DNA of 64,000 bases from a virus. This document shows positions 23,857 through 32,890 of the stretch, piece after piece. The notes under the pieces were generated by a model. The model did not search any database, was not told where the DNA came from, and was given only the letters and a program-made list of their open reading frames with translations. The translations under genes were made by a program, and so were the position numbers. The stretch spans positions 1-64,000 of IMG/VR virus record IMGVR_UViG_3300035156_000156. One strand, written 5' to 3'. Position 1 is the stretch's first letter; each line of letters starts with the position of its first letter.

Positions 23857-25161
23857 GTGATCACGCGCCTTGATCAATTGCTGTCGGCGTACGGTGCGGC
23901 CGAAGTCTTGGTGCGCGCCGTCATCGACCTGCTGGTGGCTCGCAACGGGATCAATCAGGGCGCGCTTGCCGACCTGATCGAAGCGGGCGATTTGGCCGGC
24001 GGCCTCGATACGATCGCGACCGCAGCCAACGGGTCGGCGCTGCCGATCAGCGTGGACGCCGCCACACTGGCCGAACAGGCGGGCCTTGCCCCGCGCGTCG
24101 CGCCCACACCCGCCCGGCCAGCCGACCCCCTGCCGCCCCGCAATGCCACAGCCACCAAGCTGGGCGCGCGTGCGGCGCGCGAGGCTGGGCCGACTCGAGC
24201 CGTGGAAGACCCCGCCATCAGGCTGGCCCGGCTGATCGATCAGCAGGAAGAACGGATCGCGGGTATATTCAACACCGCGGTCGCCGCGATGAAGGACAGC
24301 CTTGATCTGGACGAACTGGCCGATCTGCTGGCGCGCGGACGACCCGATGAAGCGATCGAGAAGCTGATGCGCGTTGCCGACGATCTGGGCGCGGCTTCCA
24401 ATTTCGCCTTCATCACCTCGGGCCAATCTACGGCCGACTTCATCGCCGGGGCTGGCGTCGGGCGCGCCGTCTTCGATCACGTCAACACCAACGCGGTGGC
24501 GGCGATGCAGGCCAACCGCCTGTCGATGATCGCCGAGTTCACCGCCGAGCAACGCCGGGCCACCAGCGCCGCCCTGATCAGCGGCGTGGAGCGCGGCGCG
24601 AACCCGCGCGAACAGGCGCGCGACTTCCGCGACAGCGTGGGCCTGACCGAGAAGCAATGGGAGCATGTGGCCAACTATCGGGCCAAGCTGGAACGGGTGG
24701 GAACCGGGTCGAGGTCGCAGCTTGCCGCGCTGGACAATGCCCTGCGGAACAAGGGCAGCGACAGCGTGATCAGGCGCGCCGTCAAGCAGGGCAGGCCGCT
24801 GGACCCCGAGCGCATCGACAAGATGGCGACGGCCTACGCCAATCGGTACATCAAATACCGGGCCGAGGTGATCGGCCGCACCGAGGCCATGCGTGCGGTC
24901 AACGAAGGCAACGAAGAAGGGTGGCGGCAGGCCATTGCCGATGGCGTGGTCGAAGCGCGCGACCTGACCCGCAAGTGGGTGACACGGCTGGACGGGCGCG
25001 AGCGCAGCACGCACCTGCTGCTGAACGGCCAAACCCGCGATTGGGGCGAGCCTTGGCAGACCAAGCACGGGCCGATCCGCTATCCCGGCGACCCGGATGC
25101 ACCCGCATCAGAAGTCGTCCAGTGTCGATGCCATCTAACCACCCGGATTCGGCGCAAATAA
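23857..25161 (+). CDS. Minor head protein (SPP1 gp7 / Mu gpF type)
   Basis: A 434-residue protein with the family's C-terminal block: helices carrying VIGRTEAMRAVNEGNEEGW, then KWVTRLDGRERSTHLLLNGQ and the HGPIRYPGDPDAPASEVVQCRC end. These proteins sit inside the capsid near the portal and are ejected with, or bound to, the DNA. The N-terminal half is long and helical. GTG start 3 bp after the upstream stop. It lies just before the protease, as usual. Confidence 0.85.
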   Translation: MITRLDQLLSAYGAAEVLVRAVIDLLVARNGINQGALADLIEAGDLAGGLDTIATAANGSALPISVDAATLAEQAGLAPRVAPTPARPADPLPPRNATATKLGARAAREAGPTRAVEDPAIRLARLIDQQEERIAGIFNTAVAAMKDSLDLDELADLLARGRPDEAIEKLMRVADDLGAASNFAFITSGQSTADFIAGAGVGRAVFDHVNTNAVAAMQANRLSMIAEFTAEQRRATSAALISGVERGANPREQARDFRDSVGLTEKQWEHVANYRAKLERVGTGSRSQLAALDNALRNKGSDSVIRRAVKQGRPLDPERIDKMATAYANRYIKYRAEVIGRTEAMRAVNEGNEEGWRQAIADGVVEARDLTRKWVTRLDGRERSTHLLLNGQTRDWGEPWQTKHGPIRYPGDPDAPASEVVQCRCHLTTRIRRK

Positions 25162-25287
25162 CGCGAGGGCTATGCGCCAAGCAGGAGTCGGGATAAGAAG
25201 CGGCTAGTGGGAACCGACGCTGAAAAGGCGCACCCCGCTACCGCCACCCAAGCGAAGCTGCCGAACCCGCGCCGTGGGAGGCATCTT

Positions 25288-25731
25288 TTGACGACCATTG
25301 CCAAGACCTTGAGCAGCAGCACGGCCACCATAATGAAGGTGGACGATGAGAAGCGGCACGTGTTCGGCATCTTCTCGGTCGCCAAGATCGGCGACGCAAT
25401 GGTCATTGACGACGAGGACGACAAGGTGTGCCCCGACGCACTGGAAGCCGCGGCCTATGGCCACGTGCTGGAAGCGCGGATCGCGGGCGAAAACCACGTC
25501 CGCAAGGGCGTCGGCGACCTGATCGAAAGCATGTTCTTCACCCCCGAAAAATGCGCCGCCATGACGAAGGCGTTCGCCGATTCCGGCATTGAAGTGACGA
25601 TCGACATTCCCGCGGTGGCGTGGTGGGGCGGCTATCACGTCCACGACGATACTGTGTGGAAGGGCGTTAAGGACGGCACTTACGTGTCGTTCAGCATCGG
25701 CGGCAGCGCCGATCGCGGGGAGGACTCCTGA
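25288..25731 (+). CDS. XkdF-type prohead protease
   Basis: A 147-residue protein matching the XkdF putative phage serine protease: KRHVFGIFSVAKIGD at the start, LIESMFFTPEKC, and the C-terminal WWGGYHVHDDTVWKGVKDGTYVSFSIGG. It should cut scaffold and capsid proteins during maturation. I chose the TTG at 25288 because GGGAGG lies 6 bp upstream and the family begins there; a GTG at 25207 would add 27 residues without a good ribosome-binding site. The stop overlaps the scaffold start. Confidence 0.75.
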   Translation: MTTIAKTLSSSTATIMKVDDEKRHVFGIFSVAKIGDAMVIDDEDDKVCPDALEAAAYGHVLEARIAGENHVRKGVGDLIESMFFTPEKCAAMTKAFADSGIEVTIDIPAVAWWGGYHVHDDTVWKGVKDGTYVSFSIGGSADRGEDS

Positions 25732-26993
25732 TGTCTACGCTGCGCAATATCCACGTCGCCGAAGTGTCGTTCTGCCGCAAGGGCATGAACCCCCACGCCA
25801 AGGTTGCGCTGTTCAAGTCGGCCGACACCACGCCGCTCGGGCTAGCCAAGGCCACGTTCGAAGAAGCCCTCGGTGCACAGTTGGTCAGTCAGCGCGTGTC
25901 GAACGCCTTTTACGGCGCATTCGACAATCTGTGGTCGCGTAACGATGCGTTCCGCACTGCGATGACCGATGAAATTGAGGCGGGCGGCGACGGCAGCGAA
26001 GCGGCTGACGCATGGCTGGCATCGGTCAAGCAACTTGCTGACGACGCGATCGCAGCGGCGCGCGAAAACGGCGGCAAGCCCACCGACGAAGAACTGGCCG
26101 GCGCGGTTGCCAAGGCCGTGGACACTTACCTTTCGAAGCAGGAGACCAACGAAATGTCGATCACCAATAAGGCGGCCCTGCTGGCCGCTGTCGCGAAGTT
26201 CAACCCGGCCACTGACACCGTGGCGCACGCCGCGATGATCACCAAGGCTGCCACCGATCTGGGCGCGGAAGACGCGCTGCCGATCGAAGGCCCGTTGGCC
26301 AAGGCGAAGCCCGACACCGACAATGCCGCGCTGGTGCGCAAGGTCGCCGAACTGTCAATGACCGCCGACGTGCGCAAGCACTACGACACGCTGGCCGAGG
26401 ACGCCAAGGTGGCCTTCCTCGCCAAGTCGGACGACGAGCGCACCACGATCGTGTCGAAGGCCAACGAAGGCGACCCGGTGCTGTACACCACCACCGACGG
26501 CATCGACATTCGTAAGTCGGCTGGCGACACCACGCTGGCACTGGCGAAGTCGAACGACGCGCTGCGCGCACAGGTCGCTGACCTGTCGAAGTCGTCCACC
26601 ACGGTCACGCTGGAAAAGCGCGCCACCGAGTACCCCAACGTTGCGAAGGCAACCGCGATCAGCATCCTGAAAACGGCCGACGCAATGCCGGCCGGTTCGC
26701 CCGAGCGCGCCGACGTGATCAAGGGGCTGGACGCGCTGAACAAGGCGCAGGCCACCGCCTTCTCGCGCTTCGGCGATACGCAGACCGCCCCGGTGCAGAC
26801 CGCCGGGCTGGCCAAGGCCAAGGGCGACTTCGACGCCAAGGTGGCCGAGGTCAAGAAGCGCGACAACATCGGCACCGCTGATGCGATGTCGAAGGCGCGC
26901 CAAGAGGCTCCCGACCTGTTCGCCGCGGCGCACCCGGCGATGGCCGAACAGGAAGCCGAGTCCGAGGCACATGCCGAGGCCGCAGCAGCCTAA
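25731..26993 (+). CDS. Scaffolding protein with protease-linked N-terminus
   Basis: A 420-residue acidic, helical, Ala/Lys-rich protein. The first ~25 residues (VAEVSFCRKGMNPHAKVALFK) resemble the segment that follows the XkdF catalytic domain in relatives where protease and scaffold are fused, so the gene looks like the second part of a split protease-scaffold. The rest is low-complexity helix, as in scaffolds, ending in an EAESEAHAEAAAA tail. GGAGG lies upstream of the ATG. A second start inside it is listed separately. Confidence 0.7.
   Translation: MSTLRNIHVAEVSFCRKGMNPHAKVALFKSADTTPLGLAKATFEEALGAQLVSQRVSNAFYGAFDNLWSRNDAFRTAMTDEIEAGGDGSEAADAWLASVKQLADDAIAAARENGGKPTDEELAGAVAKAVDTYLSKQETNEMSITNKAALLAAVAKFNPATDTVAHAAMITKAATDLGAEDALPIEGPLAKAKPDTDNAALVRKVAELSMTADVRKHYDTLAEDAKVAFLAKSDDERTTIVSKANEGDPVLYTTTDGIDIRKSAGDTTLALAKSNDALRAQVADLSKSSTTVTLEKRATEYPNVAKATAISILKTADAMPAGSPERADVIKGLDALNKAQATAFSRFGDTQTAPVQTAGLAKAKGDFDAKVAEVKKRDNIGTADAMSKARQEAPDLFAAAHPAMAEQEAESEAHAEAAAA
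26154..26993 (+). CDS. Nested short scaffold product (internal start)
   Basis: AGGAG at 26140-26144 is followed 9 bp later by an in-frame ATG opening MSITNKAALLAAV. Translation here would give a 279-residue scaffold lacking the N-terminal 141 residues, as Nu3 is made from within lambda gene C. The evidence is the strong internal ribosome-binding site and the change of character at that point; expression is inferred. Confidence 0.45.
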   Translation: MSITNKAALLAAVAKFNPATDTVAHAAMITKAATDLGAEDALPIEGPLAKAKPDTDNAALVRKVAELSMTADVRKHYDTLAEDAKVAFLAKSDDERTTIVSKANEGDPVLYTTTDGIDIRKSAGDTTLALAKSNDALRAQVADLSKSSTTVTLEKRATEYPNVAKATAISILKTADAMPAGSPERADVIKGLDALNKAQATAFSRFGDTQTAPVQTAGLAKAKGDFDAKVAEVKKRDNIGTADAMSKARQEAPDLFAAAHPAMAEQEAESEAHAEAAAA

Positions 26994-27036
26994 CCCGGCC
27001 GCATCGAAAACCCCGCAGTAGAGAAGGATCAGCACA

Positions 27037-27393
27037 ATGACCGTTCAGCGCCAAGTAGGCTCGCAGACCGATTGCCAAGAGTCGGCGACCGATCTGCGCG
27101 GCAAGGAAAACCGCTTCGCCAAGCGCGTCGCGGGTCCGAAGTTTGCCGTGGCTGGTGCGGGCGAGAAGGTCGCCGGCATCATTTCGGAAGGCAAGAATGT
27201 CGGCCTGCACACCTCGATCAACACCGGCAATCAGCTTCGCGTCGTCGCGGGCGCTGCACTGGCGGTCGGCGATGTCGTGCAGTCGGACGCCGAGGGCCGG
27301 GCCATCGTGGGCACCACCAACCCGGCCGGCACGGTGATCTTCCCGGCATCGGCCGCGGGCGTCCTCGCCGAAATCGAACTCGATCGCGTCTAA
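27037..27393 (+). CDS. Capsid decoration-like protein
   Basis: A 118-residue beta-rich protein with Gly/Val pairs (GDVVQSDAEGRAIVGT, PAGTVIFPASAAG) typical of DUF2190-like or other small capsid decoration proteins. It lies directly before the major capsid gene, where decoration proteins are usually encoded. AAGGAT precedes the ATG. Confidence 0.65.
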   Translation: MTVQRQVGSQTDCQESATDLRGKENRFAKRVAGPKFAVAGAGEKVAGIISEGKNVGLHTSINTGNQLRVVAGAALAVGDVVQSDAEGRAIVGTTNPAGTVIFPASAAGVLAEIELDRV

Positions 27394-27469
27394 CACGACC
27401 CGGCCAGCCGGCCGGGTCGCCCCCACCACCAACCGCAAAAGGCGTTGGCCTTAATCGGAGGAATCTAAA

Positions 27470-28489
27470 ATGCGTAAGGTCAACGACATCGCGGGTATTC
27501 AGAACCCGAACGAATACCTGACGAACTACAGCTACGCGCTGCAAACTGACTCGGCCATCTTCGTCGCCGGTGTCGCTTCTTCGACCGTTCCCGTGGTCAA
27601 CGAAGCCGGCAAGTATAACGTCTTTCCGGTCGGCTACTTCTGGCGCGACGAAGCGCAGGTGCGCCCGCTCGGTGGTCGCCCGGTGCAGGTCGGCTATGCG
27701 ATCGAGGAAGGCAGCTACAGCGCCGAGGAATGGGCGCTCGAACACACCGTTGACGATCGCCAGCGCCGCAACGCTCGCAATCAGGTCAACCTTGACGAGA
27801 ACGCCACGCGCCTGCTGACCAATAAGCAGATGATCCGCGCCGATCGCCTGTGGGTGCAGAAGTTCTTTAACGATGCGGCGTGGGGCATGAAGGTGTCGGG
27901 CGTCGCGGCCGACCCGGACGCCGGGGCCGACCAGTTCCTTCAATGGGGCGATGGCGCATCCACGCCGTTGCAGGACATCGAAGACTGGAAGGAGCGCATT
28001 CGCATGGCGACCGGCATGGAGCCGAACACGCTGGTGCTGGGGTCGAACGTTCGAAAGGCGCTCAAGAACCACCCCGAAATCGTGGACCGGATCAAGTACA
28101 CCTCGTCGGCCGCGATCACGAACGACACGATGGCGTCGATGTTCGAAGTGGACAACGTGCGCGTCGCGCGCGCGCTGTACAACGCCGCCGAGGAACGCAT
28201 GCCCAACGATCAGCGCGGCGGTGTGAACCTTCAGTACATCGCCGATCCGAACGCGGCGCTGCTGGCGTACATCGACCCGAACCCCACGATCGACAGCCCG
28301 ACGGCCATCGCGAACTTCACGTGGACCGGGCTGGTGCCGGGGCAGACCAGCGATATGGGCGGCGTGATGTCGCGCGGTCGCGACGATCGCGCCTACACCG
28401 ATTACTTCCACAATCGGCAGGCGTACGCGCTGGCCAAGGTCAGCGATGATCTGGCGGTGTTCGTGAAGGGCGCGTACAGCGCGGGCTAA
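27470..28489 (+). CDS. Major capsid protein
   Basis: A 339-residue protein in the position and size of a major capsid protein. It has the pattern of Mu-like/HK97-fold coat proteins: AGKYNVFPVGYFWRDEAQVRP near 45-65, VDDRQRRNARNQVNLDENATRLL, NTLVLGSNVRKALKNHPEIVDRIKY, and the C-terminal VFVKGAYSAG. A strong GGAGG ribosome-binding site lies 8 bp upstream, as expected for the most abundant virion protein. Confidence 0.88.
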   Translation: MRKVNDIAGIQNPNEYLTNYSYALQTDSAIFVAGVASSTVPVVNEAGKYNVFPVGYFWRDEAQVRPLGGRPVQVGYAIEEGSYSAEEWALEHTVDDRQRRNARNQVNLDENATRLLTNKQMIRADRLWVQKFFNDAAWGMKVSGVAADPDAGADQFLQWGDGASTPLQDIEDWKERIRMATGMEPNTLVLGSNVRKALKNHPEIVDRIKYTSSAAITNDTMASMFEVDNVRVARALYNAAEERMPNDQRGGVNLQYIADPNAALLAYIDPNPTIDSPTAIANFTWTGLVPGQTSDMGGVMSRGRDDRAYTDYFHNRQAYALAKVSDDLAVFVKGAYSAG

Positions 28490-28522
28490 CAGGCCCTCGC
28501 TCAACTGATGAAGGATACGACT

Positions 28523-29044
28523 ATGGCGGTGCGTGAAAAGTTCGACCCAACCCGGCCTTTCACCGCCGCCAAGTCGTATCTGTACGGCGGGGTCCAGTAC
28601 GTGAAGGGCCAGCCCTTCAACAAGCTGGGCATCCCCGATCGCAAGCTGGGCCTGCTGTATCAGGCCCGCACGATCAACATGGAACCGGCCGAGGCCGCGA
28701 CCGATGACCCCACCGAACTGGTGCGGGTGATCACGCCCAAGAAGGGCAGCTATTACATGGTGACGGCCCCGTGGCTGGCCGAACCGCTCAAGGTGAAGGG
28801 CAAGGTCAACGCCGAGGCCGCAGCGCAGAAGCTGCGCGACGATGGCCCGCCCGAGGACGAACCGGCCGACCCCGTGCAGGTCTCGGCCGGTGCCGACGAA
28901 GGCACGTGGATCGTGACCGCCGAGTGGCTGGCCGACCCCGAGGACTTCACCGACGAAGAAGCCGCCAACGCCCGCGCCGACGAACTGCGCGCCGAAGGGC
29001 CACCCGAAGCCGAGAAGCCCGAGGGCGACCCGCCCACCGAATAA
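28523..29044 (+). CDS. Hypothetical head protein with duplicated C-terminal motif
   Basis: A 173-residue acidic protein. The N-terminal 50 residues resemble small head-joining proteins (KSYLYGGVQYVKGQPFNKLG). The C-terminal part holds two copies of a W-L-A-(E/D)P ... (A)NA-x-A motif (near 90-110 and 135-155). ATG at 28523 preferred because AAGGATACGACT precedes it. Role unknown; capsid-linked by position. Confidence 0.55.
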   Translation: MAVREKFDPTRPFTAAKSYLYGGVQYVKGQPFNKLGIPDRKLGLLYQARTINMEPAEAATDDPTELVRVITPKKGSYYMVTAPWLAEPLKVKGKVNAEAAAQKLRDDGPPEDEPADPVQVSAGADEGTWIVTAEWLADPEDFTDEEAANARADELRAEGPPEAEKPEGDPPTE

Positions 29045-29134
29045 ACAGTCGTCTCCTGCGACCGCGGCGCGTCCTCTATCCCGAGGGCGCGCCGTTGGTG
29101 TATGTGACGCAGGAACAGCGAAAGGATCGACACC

Positions 29135-29602
29135 ATGACCACCGCGACGCGCGACGCCACGAAGCCCTTGGCCATGGCCAAGTTCAAGAAGGTGGCGGGC
29201 CACCCGCTGAACGCCGGCACGCCGATCACGGTGACGGACAGCCCCGCCGCAGCCGGCGAGGTGGACGCCGAAACCGCCGATCGCCTGTTCGCTGCCGGGC
29301 TGGCGATCTATGCCGACAAGGCCAGCGCCACCCCGGTGGAAACGCACCGCGCCGCCGCCGAACGGTTGACCGAAATTGACGATCTGGGCGGCGGCAGCTT
29401 CTTGGTGCGCGGCCCCGGCATCAATCAGAGGTTCCGTGGCCGGGCCAAGGCCGAGGCGGCCCGCGACAAGGCGATCGAGGACGCCGACGCACTGGCCGAC
29501 ACCCCGACGACCGCCGACATTGACGACGCCGATCTGCGCGAAGGTGAAGGCGAAGCGGGCACAGGCGCGCCGGGCGGCACCGGCGACACCAAGACCGACT
29601 AA
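29135..29602 (+). CDS. Hypothetical structural protein
   Basis: A 155-residue protein. It contains a motif DDLGGGSFLVRGPG ... AEAARDKA similar in style to the module in the upstream gene, and an acidic Gly-rich tail. GAAAGGAT lies upstream. No family recognised; by position a neck or head component. Confidence 0.55.
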   Translation: MTTATRDATKPLAMAKFKKVAGHPLNAGTPITVTDSPAAAGEVDAETADRLFAAGLAIYADKASATPVETHRAAAERLTEIDDLGGGSFLVRGPGINQRFRGRAKAEAARDKAIEDADALADTPTTADIDDADLREGEGEAGTGAPGGTGDTKTD

Positions 29603-29605
29603 GCC

Positions 29606-30091
29606 ATGGCAGAGCCGGATCAGGTGTCGGTCATCATCGCCGACCTGCACCTGTATACGGCACGGGAGGTTGTGCGGCTGGCGACCAACGTGGACGCCGA
29701 ACTGCGCGAAAGCCCACCGGCCGGCACCCCGGTCGATACCGGGTGGGCAGCGGCCAGTTGGATGCCGACGATCGGCGAGCCGTCCAGCGTGGACGGTCGC
29801 CAGCCCAACGGCAAAGCGACGGCGGCGCAGGTGAACGCCCGCGCCGCCTTGGCCCGCCAAGGGCTGAACGACGTGCTTGGGTGGAAGGTGGGCGCGGGCA
29901 CCATCTTCGTCACCAGCAACGTGCCCTACATCGTGCGGCTGAACGAAGGCTATTCGGGCCAAGCGCCGGCCGGCTTCGTGCAGAACGCGATCGAGCGCGC
30001 AGTACGCGACACCGCTGCCGCCGCGCCGCGCCGCGCCGCCTTTCAACGTCGCGCCGGTGCTGCGCGCCAGACCAAACCGAGGCCGCTATGA
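29606..30091 (+). CDS. HK97 gp10-like neck protein
   Basis: A 161-residue protein with the pattern of gp10-type tail-completion proteins: an N-terminal helix, PVDTGWAAASWMP near 45, VTSNVPYIVRLNEGYSGQAPAGFV near 105-125 and a C-terminal helix. It probably joins the tail to the head. It precedes the tail terminator-like gene with a 4-bp overlap. Confidence 0.7.
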   Translation: MAEPDQVSVIIADLHLYTAREVVRLATNVDAELRESPPAGTPVDTGWAAASWMPTIGEPSSVDGRQPNGKATAAQVNARAALARQGLNDVLGWKVGAGTIFVTSNVPYIVRLNEGYSGQAPAGFVQNAIERAVRDTAAAAPRRAAFQRRAGAARQTKPRPL

Positions 30092-30504
30092 CGACAGACG
30101 AACAGGTGCACGAAACCCTGACCGAGCGGTTCCTGACCGCGTGGAACGATCGCACCCCGGTGGCCATCGCCGACGAGCCGCTTGACCCGCCGCATGGCCG
30201 GTGGGTGCGCTTCTCGATCCTGTCGGCACCGTCGCAGCAGGAATCACTTGGCAGCCCCGGCAACCGCCGGTTCGCGCGCGCCGGGCGGGTGTTCATGCAG
30301 GTGCACCAATTGGCCGGACAGGGCGGCGATGGCCCGCTGGTGGCACTGGCGGGCGCGGCGCGCGACGTGTTCGAAGGGTGCCGGTTCCAGCCGAACGATA
30401 TTCGCTTCGCCGCCGTGGACATCGGCGAGGCCGTCAACATGGACGGCGGCCGGTGGCGGGGGATAGCGGTTCAGGGCCGCTACGAGTATGAAGATTTGAA
30501 ATAA
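30088..30504 (+). CDS. Tail terminator protein
   Basis: A 138-residue protein with the size and place of lambda gpU-type terminators, immediately before the tail tube gene: an N-terminal helix (TERFLTAWNDRTPVAIAD), a GRWVRFSILSAPS strand and a C-terminal beta segment. It should cap the tail tube and fix its length. Starts in an ATGA overlap. Confidence 0.7.
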   Translation: MTTDEQVHETLTERFLTAWNDRTPVAIADEPLDPPHGRWVRFSILSAPSQQESLGSPGNRRFARAGRVFMQVHQLAGQGGDGPLVALAGAARDVFEGCRFQPNDIRFAAVDIGEAVNMDGGRWRGIAVQGRYEYEDLK

Positions 30505-30535
30505 GCACACCATCACCAGCACAGGAGCCACGACC

Positions 30536-32071
30536 ATGGGCCGCGTAGTAACTAATGGAATGTCGCTCTCCTTTGCGCGTGAGGCGACGTTGAACACCCT
30601 GCCGGCAGACCCGCAGTGGTTCGAACTGGAACCGAACACGATCAATTCGTTCGGCACCACCATCGCCAAGACCAGCCGTTCACCGATCAGCAAGGCGCGC
30701 GTGCGCCGCAAGCAGGTTGTGACCGATCTGGATAGCGCGGTCGAAATCGAAGCCGATCTGACGCTGGCCCATCTGCGCCGCTTGGCGGAATCGTTCGTGT
30801 TTGCGCGCTCGGTCGGCGGCGACGCCTACCTGACCAGCGCGGCCACCGGCGGCGGCTTCACGGTGCCGGCCCTGTCGGCGGCGCAGGCTGGCCGGCTGAT
30901 CTACACCGGGGGCGGTGCCAAGACGCTGATCAAGGCCCACGGCTTCACCAACGAGGAAAACAACGTGCTGTTCGCGCTGTCGGCAGCGCCTGCACCCGGT
31001 GCCGTGCTGATCCCGGTTGTCGGCACGATCGCCGAGGTGCCCGCCGCGTCGGCCATGGTCGAAGTGTCGATCGCCGGCATCCGTGGCGCGCCGGGCGATC
31101 TGCGCATCGACGCCGACGGCAACCTGATCAGCACGGCGCTGAACTTCACCACCACGGGCATCACCACCAATCAGGTGATCTACATCGGCGGCGACGATCT
31201 GGCGCACCAGTTCTTCGCAGACGTGAACACCGGCTTTGCGCGGGTGCAGATCGTGGCCCCGAACAAGCTGACGCTGGCCAAGCGCGACTTCGACTTCGTG
31301 ACTGACGACGGCACCGCAAACGGGGCGGGCGGGTCGCCGCTGTCGATCGACATTCTGTTCGGCCAGTTCATTCGCAACGTGAACACGCAGCACCCCGACT
31401 ATTTGGAGGTGTCCAATCAGTTCGAATTGGGCAGCCCCAACCTGATGCCGGGCGGGGCCACCGGCTTCGAATATGCGCTCGGCAACTACGCCGATGCGAT
31501 GTCCATTGCGATCCCGCTGACGGGCAAGGCCACGATCACCTTCGGCTTCGTCGGCACCGACGTGTTGAAGCCGAGTGCGGCGCGCGCGCTGAACGCGGCC
31601 AACGCCAAGGTGGGCGGCCAGACCGCGGCCTTCGGCACGTCGTCGGACATCGCCCGGCTGCGCGCGCAGGACGTGGACGAAGCCGGCCTGACCACCGACT
31701 TCAAGAGCGCGACCTTCACGCTGACCAATAACGTGTCGGCCGAAAAGGTGCTGGGCAAGCTGGGCGCGCGCTACCTGAACATCGGCGATTTCGAATGCGA
31801 CGTGGAGAGTCAGTTGATCTTCACGAACCCGGATATGATCGAGCGTATCCGGTGCAACAAGACGATCGGCTATGATTGGGTGCTGCGCAACGGTGACGGC
31901 GGCGTGGCGTTCGATCTGCCAAGCGGCACCTTGAGCGGCGGCGGGCGCGAGTACCCGGCGAACCAATCGGTGCTGCTTAACGGGGCGTTTGCGGCGCATC
32001 AGGAAGACGAATATGGGTTCACGCTCGGGCTGTCGTTCTTCCCGTTCCTGCCCGTTCAACCCTGCGACTAA
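30536..32071 (+). CDS. Major tail tube protein
   Basis: A 511-residue protein that matches the long siphovirus tail tube type: an opening SLSFAREATLNTLPADPQWFELEPN, regular beta structure, and C-terminal ECDVESQLIFTNPDMIERIR with a SFFPFLPVQP end. It is about twice the size of lambda gpV, so it likely carries an extra domain (about residues 95-280) exposed on the tail. GGAGCC precedes the ATG. Confidence 0.82.
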   Translation: MGRVVTNGMSLSFAREATLNTLPADPQWFELEPNTINSFGTTIAKTSRSPISKARVRRKQVVTDLDSAVEIEADLTLAHLRRLAESFVFARSVGGDAYLTSAATGGGFTVPALSAAQAGRLIYTGGGAKTLIKAHGFTNEENNVLFALSAAPAPGAVLIPVVGTIAEVPAASAMVEVSIAGIRGAPGDLRIDADGNLISTALNFTTTGITTNQVIYIGGDDLAHQFFADVNTGFARVQIVAPNKLTLAKRDFDFVTDDGTANGAGGSPLSIDILFGQFIRNVNTQHPDYLEVSNQFELGSPNLMPGGATGFEYALGNYADAMSIAIPLTGKATITFGFVGTDVLKPSAARALNAANAKVGGQTAAFGTSSDIARLRAQDVDEAGLTTDFKSATFTLTNNVSAEKVLGKLGARYLNIGDFECDVESQLIFTNPDMIERIRCNKTIGYDWVLRNGDGGVAFDLPSGTLSGGGREYPANQSVLLNGAFAAHQEDEYGFTLGLSFFPFLPVQPCD

Positions 32072-32084
32072 GGACTGATGCCAG

Positions 32085-32555
32085 ATGACCGACTTCTCGC
32101 AATTCGAGGCCCTACAGGTGCCGAGCGATGTCACCGCCAATTATACGTTCGATGACTTGCCCGGCGCGCCCATGATCACCCTGTCGCCTATGACAGATGA
32201 CAACATGGACTATCTGACGGAGCGTGTGCGGGAGTCGGTTCGTCGGGCAGAAGCCTCGGCGCTTCCCGTGTTGGCCGAGGACGACGAAGAAGGCCGGATC
32301 AAGCGCATGGTGGAAGCCCTGCTGGCCGACGAGGAACGTGACCGGCACTTGCTGGCCAAGTGCTGCATCCGTAGCTGGACCGTCACCGACGCCAAGGGCA
32401 AGGAAGTGCCGGTCAGCGAACCCGTCGCGCTGGCCTTCCTCAAGGCGATCCCGCTGAATGAGTTTCGCGGCTTCCGCAATTGGTCGCAGAACATCGCCAA
32501 CTTCCGCGGCCGGCCGGTGATCACCGCCCAGCAGGGCGAAAAGCTGGGAAACTAA
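32085..32555 (+). CDS. Tail assembly chaperone (gpG-like)
   Basis: A 156-residue protein, acidic and helical, in the place of lambda gpG between tail tube and tape measure. It should coat the tape measure before tail polymerisation. The frame ends at TAA directly after GGGAAAC, from where a fraction of ribosomes should slip into the next frame. Confidence 0.75.
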   Translation: MTDFSQFEALQVPSDVTANYTFDDLPGAPMITLSPMTDDNMDYLTERVRESVRRAEASALPVLAEDDEEGRIKRMVEALLADEERDRHLLAKCCIRSWTVTDAKGKEVPVSEPVALAFLKAIPLNEFRGFRNWSQNIANFRGRPVITAQQGEKLGN

Positions 32556-32890
32556 TAGCCGAGCGGCTGACGTGGGAACTTCGGTTCGACCGCGATGGCT
32601 ACTCGGTGAAATCTGCCCGTAAGAAGAAGCGACCCCTGCCGGCTTGGTATCTGGCGCAGCCGCCCGAGGTGCGCGGGGTCGCGTTCTTCAACGAAGCCTA
32701 CCGTGACCTGACCACCTGCCGGCTGGTCGATATGGGGCCGATCCCGTGGACGGCGGCCAGAACCTATGCGCGCGACAAGCACCTGCCGCGCGATGTGGCC
32801 GATGTGCTGTGGGCTGTGGTACAGCGCATGGACAACGCCGAGCGCGCATGGCGTCTGGAACAGCTAAAGCAGGAGTCCGGCGGTGTCTGA
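32085..32890 (+). CDS. Tail assembly chaperone GT fusion by -1 frameshift
   Basis: Slippage by -1 at 32546-32552 (G GGA AAC) before the TAA joins the 156-residue chaperone to 112 more residues (IAERLTWELRFDRDGYSV onward), giving about 268 residues. The downstream frame has no start codon of its own with a ribosome-binding site and continues to 32890, as in lambda gpGT. The T part should bind tail tube subunits. The stop overlaps the tape measure start. Confidence 0.8.
32546..32552 (+). promoter_or_regulatory. -1 ribosomal frameshift slippery site
   Basis: The heptamer GGGAAAC lies in the X XXY YYZ phase of the chaperone frame and is followed at once by the zero-frame TAA TAG stops. It is of the lambda G/GT type (GGGAAAG in lambda). 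Confidence 0.8.

Noticed and set aside
23473-25068. A 531-residue open frame on the minus strand
   Set aside because: Antisense to the connector and minor head genes; no recognisable motif or ribosome-binding site.
27218-30046. A 942-residue open frame on the minus strand opposite capsid genes
   Set aside because: It is antisense to well-supported capsid and neck genes and has the His/Arg/Gly-rich, low-complexity composition expected of a GC-rich shadow frame.
30680-32140. A 486-residue open frame on the minus strand
   Set aside because: Antisense to the tail tube gene; His/Arg/Gln-rich shadow composition.
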